Assembly (NCBI GenBank): GCA_013115145.1
Contig: JAAPAO010000148.1
Coordinates: 1-62,163 of the forward strand
DNA: 62,163 nt
Direction of reading: 5' to 3'
Origin: Perkinsus chesapeaki
Taxonomy: Eukaryota > Perkinsozoa > Perkinsida > Perkinsidae
Part shown: positions 32,744 to 43,300 of the stretch, in pieces
Layout: every line of letters starts with the position of its first letter
Position numbering within the stretch: position 1 is the first letter of the stretch
The notes under the pieces: generated by a model
The model's database searches: none
What the model was told of the DNA's origin: nothing
The model's input: the letters and a program-made list of their open reading frames with translations, nothing else
Program-made: the position numbers and the translations under genes

Positions 32744-34522
32744 CACTGTTTAGTATATTTTTATAACAACGGGTTTAGTTATATTATTCGCCGTTTCAAC
32801 AGCATAACTGTCGAGTTGCCCCTGAGTCTCAAGAATGCCTGTTACGGAGTAGAGTACTGTAAAGTAGCAATTACAGGTGGTTAGACAACAGAGTACTCGA
32901 ACAAGCAGAAGAAGCTTATTTACGAATAAAGTACAATAGAAGCCATTACGGTGGTGCGAATTTTGTGCTTAGCTTTTGCGGACACCCGTCTGAATTTGCG
33001 GAATGGCGAAGTCAGAAGTATTTGAGATTATTCATGAACATCGCACCGTTTTTCGTCACCTCTTTGGACCTTGCCTTCTCTTGCAATTACAGATGGAGCC
33101 CCAGCTGGCACTGTACCACCGGAGAAACATTGAGATTATCAACTTTAGTGGGGACAGTGTGTCACGTCACCGACTTGTGTATCTGGTCGATATCGAATAA
33201 AGATGCACGTGAAGATAAGTGGCGTCTGAAACGCAGGGTGACCAACTCAGTACTCATTAACACACGCGGCTCGATCGATGGACAAGAAATCTTCGGCGCG
33301 ATGAATGAGAGTATAACGATTCAACCAAGCCAGGGGGCAAGACCCATGGCGCCTGGGACAGATGTGACGCGGGCGGCTTATCCTCGGTCGCCCATTAAGA
33401 ATCTAACAACTGATGCTAAGCATTTCGGCCGCAATGCCGCTGAGCTTGTTCATCATCGGCTGGTTTATTATCGGCGTTGAAGGTGACGGTTATAGAAATG
33501 CGGGTGCCCCCTCCCGACACCTGGCCAGTCCTGGGGAATTCTCATTTCCGCTTAATTGCTCCGAAGCTTCCAGCCGTGGTAACTCACCGTTCTGTGCAAC
33601 TGGAGACTACTATGCCGTTGGTGAACGATTAAGCCTCGACCTGGATATGCGCCTATACGATGCACGTGTTCCGAATAAGTCAGTGCTTTTCGGTTTAAAT
33701 GTGGTATTTGACAAAAGCCTTCCCAGTAGGCTGACCGTCCGAACTGGTGGGTGTGCTGCCCCAACTTTCATGGGATTAAACGGTGTCTCATGGCAACTTG
33801 CCCCTACTATATGTACATCTGGCGGCGGTTATGGGGAGTTTGACTTCTCAACACAGGGTTTCTCGGCTAACTTCGAAGTATGTGGTGATACTGGTATATA
33901 TATCGATGGCGTAAAAGCCTTTCTCTCGGCGGTACCCTTCAGGGCGAGGGGCTATGCCTATGCGAATCCGCCTTTCGATGTGGGGCTACACGCAACCGTC
34001 GAGGACTCTGGTGGAGACCCCAATTTATTTGAGATTGCACTGAACTTCGTCAATACTATCAACTCCGTGAGAAACTCAACACAGACCTGGCGTGTGTTCA
34101 GTGGAGTCAGCTTCCACGTCCACGGTACCGGATTTGGTCGTACTTCATACACTAGTACTTTCATCGACCAAATTGTGATCCTAGAGCCATTTTCTAACTA
34201 AGAACTGTAAAATTGATATTAGTCTGATAGCTCGTATACGTCTCAACATTAGCTTAGCAGATCGATTTATTATTTGGTATGATTCGTGTCTCAGGTGAAT
34301 AAATGTCAAGTCTATTCCAGTTCTTCAATTATGTGTATGTCTCAACTTGAGGGTCATTAACAACCCTACGTATGACGGTGCATAGGGCCATTCTGTAGCT
34401 TGGTCGACGGCGATCGCTAGCTCGACATCTTTGTAGTACTACGTTGTTGCTACCGATCAGAATTCCCGGTTCAAAATCGATTAACCTGATTTCTTGCTTC
34501 AATCAGTTTGAAAGCGTACTGT
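32744..34522. repeat. Segmental duplication, copy B
   Basis: Partner of 28943-30758. It holds the same order of upstream block, gene and 3' flank, slightly shorter because the 21-bp unit occurs once and small deletions are present upstream of the gene. Confidence 0.88.
33434..34201 (+). CDS. Secreted protein, local family, copy B
   Basis: 255 aa, signal peptide MPLSLFIIGWFIIGVEG. It shares nearly the whole length with copy A, including the cysteines, RLYDARVPNKSVLFGLNVV, the TGGCAAP motif and the ending FIDQIVILEPFSN. Differences cluster around the segment after GGCAAP (TFMGLNGVSWQLAP against ASSGLNFLGASWRVTP). It is single-exon. No function is assigned; expected to be secreted. Confidence 0.8.
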   Translation: MPLSLFIIGWFIIGVEGDGYRNAGAPSRHLASPGEFSFPLNCSEASSRGNSPFCATGDYYAVGERLSLDLDMRLYDARVPNKSVLFGLNVVFDKSLPSRLTVRTGGCAAPTFMGLNGVSWQLAPTICTSGGGYGEFDFSTQGFSANFEVCGDTGIYIDGVKAFLSAVPFRARGYAYANPPFDVGLHATVEDSGGDPNLFEIALNFVNTINSVRNSTQTWRVFSGVSFHVHGTGFGRTSYTSTFIDQIVILEPFSN

Positions 34523-35600
34523 GTTACAGTAACACTGTTACTGGCGCGTTGTTAGAAGCGTGTTGCTCATTATAGGCGTAAACCCTTTGGAAAGACTCAA
34601 GTCGTGATACACTAAAAAAGTTGACAGTTCTCACCGGGACGCTATCATCACTTATTTACTTGATTACTTATCTCGGAGGTCTCGAGCTATTGTACGGCAC
34701 TGCATGGTTTCTTGCTTTGCCAAAACCTCTAGACTAGATCGTTAGGCTTCTGTGTGCCCGCGCAATGCGCGCAGGAAGCAATCGTGCGCAGAAGTTGCGT
34801 GTCGGACTTGGAAATCACCGGTACTCCTCCGCTTTGTATTATGCACTGTAGTACCTGCTTGCGAGTGGCCGGACATATTGTATGGGATAGTTGTTGCGCA
34901 AAATGTGGGCTAACCCGTAGGCCATTCACAACAAGCGTGACTATTACTTTGCACCAGGGCTAAGAAGCCGTGTTACAGTGCATCTCGCATTTCGTGCCGT
35001 AACAGCACAGTTTTCTCACTCGCATGGCGCCAAAGGTATAGATCATGATGAGTGACTTCACCAGCCTCAACCTCATACGGCAGGAGTGCTGGCAGAGTGA
35101 ATACTGTTGAAGTTCGAACCTTCCTGGTACGTGGCACCGATTTTGTCCAAAAACACTTATGCGTGACATCGGTTAACCCTATTGTCTCGTTCAGACTCGA
35201 GTAGCTGAACGCTGAAACATGATACTAGTTCTAGTGGGGATGTCCGGGCACCTCAGTCGCTCTCCCACTGTGGTATGCTTTTCACTATCCTTCGGCCCTT
35301 GGTCAAGTTGGGATTGGATGGCTTGGCAGTAACTCACTACCGTGTTACCGCGAGCAAGTTCTATAGGTCACGTTCCTCGGGAAATGCTATCTTCGATCAT
35401 TCCTTGTAGGGCAGCCGGTTCAAAACATCCACGTCGGATGTGTTCAAAGCACGAAGAGGAACATTTGCGACCTGCGTCAGTGACCTTCGCGGAATTTGAA
35501 CTAAAAGCCTTCCGGCTCTTTCGTGTGCAGGCTCCACGGTGGAGCAAATGCATGAGCGACTACATTGTGTTGTAGCAGTTCGCTTGATTTAAGGTCAATA
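34523..35600. other. Spacer, nothing resolved
   Basis: A cysteine-rich 69-codon frame at 34754-34963 (no signal peptide) is the only open stretch of note, and I do not consider it a gene. Otherwise I see nothing. Confidence 0.4.
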
Positions 35601-35608
35601 ATATACAT

Positions 35609-36716
35609 AAAGCTACCTCTCAACGGTCTACTATCTTTTTCGTTATACCAGCATCTGCAGATATAGTCTACCGGGACTACATCGATGGTGACAAGTACGA
35701 CGACCCCGACGCAGGGTTCGGCATATGTCGTGCCAAGGCAACGATTCCCTGCTATGTTGCAATCGACGGCAGCAAGAGTAACCATGTAAGTTGCGACTAC
35801 CGTACTCAGGAGGCTGCTTCTGCGGAACTACTGGGGGCTCGCTGGCCTACTTATACCATTAACTTGTACCTCAGACGGTTGTTGGATTCATCAAGGTTGA
35901 CATACCATTTGGATTCACAGCAGAGGAGCAAACACGTTTTGAAGAGAGAATGTAAACAAAAATCTCGTTCCGAACGAGTCGTTCGAAGTATCGGTATTCA
36001 AGTCTATCTACTGTAGACCACTGAGCTTCTGAGATCTCTTGTTTCTCCTGTTCCCCAGCTGTTACATAAATCCGCTATCCGAATGCTTCGCTCAGGAAAG
36101 ATCCCAAGAAGAAAGGAGACTTCGGCTACATACATACTGTAAGCCGAGGAGGGCCGTGTTTATGGTAAGATTCCCCACGTCAGGTTGAGGTAATCAAAGA
36201 CCACCGAAGAAAGGGTATTGGGAGAAAGTTGGTGACACACGCTATTGATCTCGTAAGAGTGTCAACTTCGCACTCACTGGTGGTGCGCAAACCCGCATGT
36301 ACTTGTGTAAATCCGCCTGTATTTTTTCTGCGATTGCAAATCCCCAAAGCGTATTGATTCGACATCTTCGCTGGGGCAGTGGCATGAGATCGCTCACTGC
36401 AGCAGTCTGGGATTACTGTAGCTTCCTCGATATGAGCATATTCGGGTTTCAAAAGGTGTCCCTTCAAAGCGTTCCACTTTAGGGTAAGAGAACTAAGAAT
36501 ACACTGGCTATGGTGCTGTTCGTTAATGAGGAGGATACCGGTCCAATACAGCTGTATCAGAAACTCCATTTTATCAGAGTCATGAGTAAGTTGCAAGTCC
36601 TGTAGACAACCTCCGAGTTTCCCGCTCCTTCTTCAGAGACATCGATGCTGTATATGTATGCCTATTATTATGTACCCGTCAAACCAACTTTGAGGCGTAT
36701 CGATATTATCGAGTGA
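35609..36716 (+). CDS. Second GNAT-family acetyltransferase (start codon not found)
   Basis: Exons in phase with the first GNAT gene: up to 35785, then 35875-35951, 36096-36138, 36184-36252, 36483-36595 and 36637-36716, with conserved GT..AG borders. Exon 4 has the motif A sequence HRRKGIGRKLV; exon 5 has LAMVLFVNEEDTGPIQLYQKLHF; the end is YMYAYYYVPVKP as in the paralogue (YMYAYYYVPIKS). The signal-peptide region is recognisable (STIFFVIPASADIVYRDY), but where the paralogue has ATG this copy has ATA-rich sequence with an upstream stop. Either the start codon is lost, or a short upstream exon supplies it. All other exons are intact, so loss would be recent. Confidence 0.65.
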
Positions 36717-37562
36717 CAGGATTACGATCTCGGCAAGGCCGTAGATGCTAATCCATCCGACTCTCAGCGGATCTACAGTTCTAAGAGGTCGGCCGACGGC
36801 TTTCCGCCACTTTCTTTAATATAGAGCTTGTTCTTCAGTCAGATCCTTTACAAGAACCTGAGTTCTAGTAACAGTTGTGAATTGTGACACGCGGCGTGTC
36901 ACACGTCAAGAAAGCAAATCAATTCTCGTCACGAAGTTCTCTGTGAAAGTGGCATGACCTTCATCTTCTCGCAGCACTCAAGCCGCGAGTTGAGTGGGGC
37001 TCTTATGCTATTCATTATCTTTGCATGACCCGTTCCTTGCGTTACCCGAGCTAACTAAACTGTTCTGTCTACTCGAGGGATTATTCCCTCCGATCTAGTA
37101 ACAAGAGTGCCCGCAAAAATACTGCACAAAACACTGCTGACTGATCGAGAGAATTCCACAGCGCGGTAGGCATGTTATCATTGTCACTTATTTTCAGGTC
37201 ATCTTACCAACCACAGGGGTCAACCTTCTAAACGTGTCTAAACTTGGACATATTGTGACGTTAAGCTGCTTCATGCATTGCCAGGCTCAGGCCCTAGGAT
37301 GCCTGCCAAGCCTCTGAGCCGCTGGGAGCAGCGGTGGCCGGGCGCTTCGCCCGTGGATCAGAATACGAGGGAGGAATATCTGAAACATGCACGCTATGCC
37401 TGGCACGGGGAACTTGCCGACTGCCACCTCCTGATGCTTCAGTCTCTGGCTTCAACTCATCGGGTGAACTACTATCAGTGGCAAGGTCCCGTATGGCGGG
37501 GGCTGTAGAGCTGCTACTTGTGGTGCTACCTGAAAAGACTGATACTCGGGTTTATAGAAATC
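36717..37562. other. Convergent spacer
   Basis: The spacer separates the second GNAT gene and the 3' end of the kinase. Frames at 37278-37508 and 37334-37714 are antisense or unsupported. I see no repeat or RNA gene. Confidence 0.4.
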
Positions 37563-39069
37563 TCAGCTACTGTAGCTCATTTGATGCTGCTGAGGCTGTG
37601 TTTCCGAGAAAAGCTTTGGGACGCCTTCTAGCCAGGGGTCGGCCCCAAGCTGGTTGGCGTCCATTCGTTCATCCTGAGGCCCAAACGAGTGGTCAGCGGG
37701 ATATGCAGTCGTAGAGTTAGACCGCTTATCAAACAATGAGATTAGACCTACCGCATCAACCTTAAGCAAGCGTTTGAGTATAGCTCTTGCCCCGGGTGCT
37801 AGGATCGGCGAGGTCGGATCGGGGAGGTAGAAGCGACCTTTCTGGATCTTCATGTACAGCTCCTTTTGCGTGTGCGCTCGGAAAGGGAAGCCACCAAAGA
37901 TCATGACATAGAGAATGACCTGTCAATGGAAAATAACAGCAGCAGTAAGAGGAGGAGAGCGGATCACCCCAATGGCCCACATATCAGCTTTGAAACCATT
38001 GTACTCTCCACCATTGATGAGCTGAGGACACATGTAGGAGGGTGTGCCGCAAAAGATCTTCACGTTTTGGCCTTCCGGGACCGATGTGGAGAACCTGCGG
38101 CGGTGCTTCAAATAGAAGCAGACTAGCAGAGACCGAAGACCCGAAGTCGATGATCTTTATTCGGTCCCCTCTCTCCAAAAGAATGTTCTCCAACTTGAGA
38201 TCTCGATGTACTATCCTTTTGTCGTGACAGTACTTCACGCCTGCACATATTTGTGCCATGAACCTTAGAAGGGCGACAGAATCAATAACATTTACAGACC
38301 GGAGGTGTATAGTTTTGGTCAGGCATTCGACGCCCACGAATATCTTATATCCGAAACTTCTTCTAGATATAATATATCTAGAACAAGTTAGAGCGCCCAA
38401 TGGCCAACGTATGCTAGTCTGAAATGAGACTACGAAAAGCCGGCAAATAGGTCCTCTTAGTCACTAACAACAAGTTTGCTCTTTGTCCGCCTACTTCTTC
38501 GCTGTTGCCTCATCGACCTTGTGCCCAGGTAACTTGCGAAGATACTCGTTTAGGCAGCCACCACTGATGTGCTCCAGGATGAGGTAGCTGAACGCCATTA
38601 ACAAAGTGTGCTGTTGGTAATGTACATCTTTTTTGGTGTATCGAATGTTTCTATGAACTGGACAATATTTGGATGTGATATCTTTTTCATCACGTGAATC
38701 TCTCGTATCACATTCCGCCGCCTCGTGGTGGACCCCACCAGGCTGATCTTCTCGTATCTGGATGTTACCCGCAACTCCGTCCACTCAGTTCTATCGCTGT
38801 CCCACATTTTAACAGCAACTTTTCCGGCTCGATTGCCTTTGCACCATCCCAGCCTCACCGTAGCATAGGCGCCATGCCCGAGTTTCTCCCCCAAGAGATA
38901 CCTGCCCAGAAAGTCGCAATCTCGAAGGGCAGGAGATCATCACGTCATTACTTCGCCAACACAGCCGACTCCTCATGAGTGTATCTATCGAACGGCTCGA
39001 AGTTATGTTCTCTGAATATTTTCTCTCGCTTAGCCGGGTCTATCTTCGCTGCCTGCTGTCCGGTTATGA
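37563..39069 (-). CDS. Serine/threonine protein kinase, SNF1/MARK/CAMK-like (5' end open)
   Basis: Exons separated by introns of 28-50 nt (one longer) assemble a full kinase domain: [18 protein letters not shown] (glycine loop), VAVKMW (lysine), [80 protein letters not shown], and DPWLEGVPK before a short tail ending MSYSS. All catalytic residues are present. The APE motif that closes the activation segment reads CPQ, losing the usual glutamate. An upstream exon (to 39069) adds [23 protein letters not shown]..., joined by a phase-matched 50-nt intron. Further 5' exons probably exist up to about 39.57 kb (helical frame starting MTATSDRQQ). Target unknown. Confidence 0.8.
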
Positions 39070-40377
39070 CTAGGTCCCAGGAGCGGTTTTCCTTACGAAA
39101 TCAACCGCTAAATGAACTGCATGCTTGTACGGCTCGAGAGCGTGTTCCTTTGGCCCATCGCGCCGCCCAGTGTTTATTCGCGCCCTGCCTCCGAGGGCTG
39201 CCGTAGCTGGTCTACCCCATGGGTCTCCAGGAGTGCTAAGGCCGCTTGGTGCTCTTCCTCCGCTAGGCCGATGTCGGTGAGGAAATGCATTACCAGCAGT
39301 AGGGGCCGTCGCGGCATAATTCTGCCGGGCATAACCTATGCAGCAATTGTCCTATACTTCAAAGGCAAGAGAAACTGACCTGCCGTTTGCGGGCGTTTTC
39401 TGGCGTATTTGTTGCCATTCTCTATCATCCTCCGGAGTATCTCTCGATACTTATCAGGATCTACACCGGCCGCCTCGACCATTTCCAACTGCTGTTGGTC
39501 CAATTCGCCAGGAGCATTCCCTGCATTCTGATAACCCTGGCTCTGTTGCCTGTCGCTAGTAGCGGTCATCGGGCGAGGTCCTCGAAAGATATGACCAGGT
39601 TGAATGAGCGCAAACTTTTACCTTGAGGACGTCGGTATCCAGCATGGGGCCTATGAGGATTACGAGGAGGCCTCCACCCTCCCCCGGCTGCCGCTAGGGC
39701 ATCACCTCGAACATGGTGGCGAGTCTACAGCGAGGCTGACCAGGTCAAGTAACTCGAGGAGCTACATCTTGATTGGTGTTAACTTGCGGGGCCGCATAAT
39801 TTCTGTTGGATCGCCCCGCCATTCGAGGATACGCTGACTGAGGCCGATTGGGGGAGTGGCCAGCCCAGTTGTAATCTAGCAGACATGAACGAGCACTCTC
39901 CCACATAAGGAATCATTCCCAGGTAGACGACGGAGAGAAGGTCACTAGGAAGAGATGCGAATTCGTGAGTTTTCTCTGTAAGGCAGTGATGGAACATCCG
40001 CGATGCGCCGGCGCCTTTTCAAGCAGGTCCTCACAGTTATTGTGATGATGTCTTGGCGCAGCTGCCCTCCCCGGTCCAGACTGGAGGCGATCGTCATGGC
40101 CTCCTCTCCACCCGTAAAGATTGTTGTGTGTCGCATTTGGATTTGCACTCGCTGGGCGTTGCCCTATGGCACTCCCTGAGGGCCCTAAGTTGGTCATATT
40201 TATTACGGATACCAGTGAACTTGACCGGTATCCGCGGTGACAACACTACGGCCCAGTACCGTGAAACAAAAGGACAAAATCAAGTATGCAATGACACAGG
40301 CACACATTATACATAATAGAGCTTACAAACAGAAAATGCACGTTCCGAAAGAGCCATCCCAACTGGACAGGGCGTGC
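39070..40377. other. Probable 5' exons of kinase and spacer
   Basis: Minus-strand frames at about 39569-39370 (GELDQQQLEMVEAAGVDPDKYREILRRM) and 39300-39180 (LTDIGLAEEEHQAALALLETHG) are helical and may belong to the kinase gene or to a small separate protein. I could not join them with confidence. The rest, to 40377, shows nothing. Confidence 0.35.
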
Positions 40378-43300
40378 TCAGGGCTGGCCGAGTGACTGAG
40401 GCACAAAGAAGGAGGTAATTGCTCGGCCGAAACGCCTGGCGTAGTCCTCGGGGTGGATGACCGTGGGCGCCACATTCAAACGAGAGAACCTCGGGCCCCA
40501 TAGCTCATCTGAAAACAAGAATTCTACAAAGCTGTGAAGAGCAGCAGCAGCCCGGAGGGCCACAACTTACGCAGCAACTTCCTGGCATCTACTGAGGCAT
40601 TCCTGATCAGGGGGATCTCCACTTGCCCCGCATCTTGCATATCAATGGCTTCGGATGCCATTACGTCACTAGAGGCCATGGGAGGGATAACCAGACTTGC
40701 AGCGTCTGGAGCAGAACCAGCGGCGGCCGGTGGCTCAGACGCCGGAGCCCGTCGGACATGTGCAAGACTGGTGTTGCCGGCATACATTGCGGTCTTGAGG
40801 AGGGTCTCGAGCTGCTTCTCCCACGTATAGGGTCGGAAGTAGTCTATCATACCGAACGAGACTTGCAGTGGACCCAGATCTGGGCCGCATGCCAGCAGGC
40901 ACGGCGAGTCCTCCGATGGAGCGCGGCACTCGTGAGGAACGTAAATACGTCTTCGCCTGTAAGCACCGCCACCGGCGTTGTCCGGCGCCTTGTGTATCAT
41001 AAGGAGGAGGGAGTAATCCACAATGTATAGCTTCGACAGGAAGTGGGTGTCGTTCTTGGCCGCACTGTCAAGGTAGAGATAGTCCTCCGGCGACAGAGTC
41101 AGTGGCAGACCGCGAGTCCATTCCCTGAAGTTCTGGTCCCACAGGACGACATCCGGCCCCGGCTGGGGATCTGCAGAATCGATGCACGGAGCAGCTTCAT
41201 CCGGGCTGGCCGAACTGTCGGCTAGCCCGGATGACGTCGCCTCCCGGAAGGCTCTCTTCGGTCCAACACCCTTGAGATCAAAGAGAAGCAGGTCCTGCTT
41301 CTGGCTCGCACTGAGATGATGTTCTAAATGTCGCATCACTATGAAGGTCCTCCGATACTGTCGACCACCGCCAGCCGTCTTGTGTGTGACCGTGAACATA
41401 CCGTAGACCTCAATCAGAGTGGTAGGCATATTCTGGAAGATTCGCTTGCTGTCATACCAAAAAAGCGCCTCGCCGTTCTCTTCGATGAAGTCCTGCTCCC
41501 TAGCCTTCAGCGCCTTGAAAATATACCGTCCATTATGGCTGACGTAGAAGGAAGCACCGCTCTTCCCTCCGGCCGGACGCAGACGTCTCGTGTGACGGAT
41601 GGAGCGAATAAACTCGAGGTCCCCGCCGCACATCCAGTGCCGGAATGCATGCCACTGTAGGGCGTAGTAGACGCGGACCTCCCAGCTGTGATTCTCATTC
41701 GAGAACTCAATGTCGACATGTGGCGAAACGTCTCCAGTTGCACCCTCACCGCCGGCTAGCAGCGCAGACTTTACCCACAGAGCCTCGCCCTCACTGAGAC
41801 CTCGACCACTAGGAGTTCTGTAACTCCGAGACCCGCTTCCCGCTGTACACGTCGGCCAAACCTTCTCGTTCTCTTTCACAGCATCGCCATTCTCGTCATA
41901 ATCTTCATCGCCGTCCCTTAGCTGAGGCGGCAGCGGCGGCTCGGCCTGTAGACCGGCGTGATTCAAAAGCTCTTCGGTGGTTAGGGGTGGCCCCGAGCAC
42001 CACGATGAGTTCTGGCATATAGGGCAACCCTCTGAACTTTCCACAAACTCCTGCGTCAGCTGTGTCATCTTTGCCTTCATCTGCTCACTCGCCAAGGCAA
42101 AGGCCACCCAGGAGCCGATGTCCTCGTCACCCACAACCACACAAGTGAGGTCGTTGGGCCTGTGCAGAGCGAGTCTTCCTTCTTGGGGCTTGATGACCTC
42201 GCGCATCTCATTGACTTCATGATAGATCCCGGCACAGGCACGCCCGGCCGAAACAGCGAGCTCACGGACACTTCGCCGGACCCTGCCGCGCTGGTCCTCC
42301 TCGTGAACTCCAATGACACAGGGCGAAGATTTAGACCGACCCAATAACGATGCTGCTATCGCTGGTCCGGCCTCCTCCAACAGGCTCGAGGTTGTTCTCT
42401 GAAGTTTCCTCTTAGGACCGAGAACGCTCTCGTTGTCAATGAGAGTGAAGCTGGAGGATACCGTCTGCAGGTCCTTTTCGGTTAAATTGTCAGGGGGAGG
42501 GATCTTCGGTGACGAAACCCCAGTCTCCCCGGTCTTATCAACCCCATCAGTGAGAGGCTGTAGACATTCCAACACACAGTGGGAAATACTTCTACAGGCC
42601 GAGAATATCTCGTACCGGACTGAGTTAAGGACAAGAGAATCACCTCTCTGCAGAGGAGCCGACAGCGCGTAGGCCCTCATTCCTTCTAGAGTTGCTCGGA
42701 TAGCGCTGATGCCCATCAGGGCCTTCTTGGACACGGCACGGTACTCCCACAGACCCCACTCTAGGACGGAGTGCTCCAGCTCCAGTAGGAGCTTCTCGAT
42801 AGGCCCAGCGAATCTCAAGGCCAGATCCCTCAGCAGCCTAATGTCCTCGGCTTTCGTACAGCAGTCATCTCGACCCCAGTACGCCGACCTGTCCCGGCTC
42901 AGGACCAAGGAATGACAGGGTGCACTACGCCATTCAAAGCTGCATATCTTCCGAGCACCTCGGCACGCAAAGAGATGCACATGGTCTCGGAAGACCGAGT
43001 GAGGACAGGTATGGATGGCGTCCGGCAGGTGCTGCAGTGCTCGGTAATCGGTCGTGGCGGTGTAGTTGTGGAAGAAGAGCTCCAAGAACTTCCCGATGGA
43101 TATGCGGGAACCATCCTTGGTCAGCTTTACTCGAGGAGTTACGTTCGTCCCGCATACCCTACAGAACCTCCAGGTATCGATGTCGAAACCGGCCTCGCTG
43201 GCCTCGGAGGATGTGCCGCCCTGCATATAGGAGAGCACTTGCTCTCCGGCCCACCGCTCCACTCGGACTATCACGCGGCCGTGACAGTGCTGCCAACACA

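Noticed and set aside
34754..34963. Cysteine-rich 69-codon frame
   Set aside because: No signal peptide, no paralogue in the window, and an equally open antisense neighbour.
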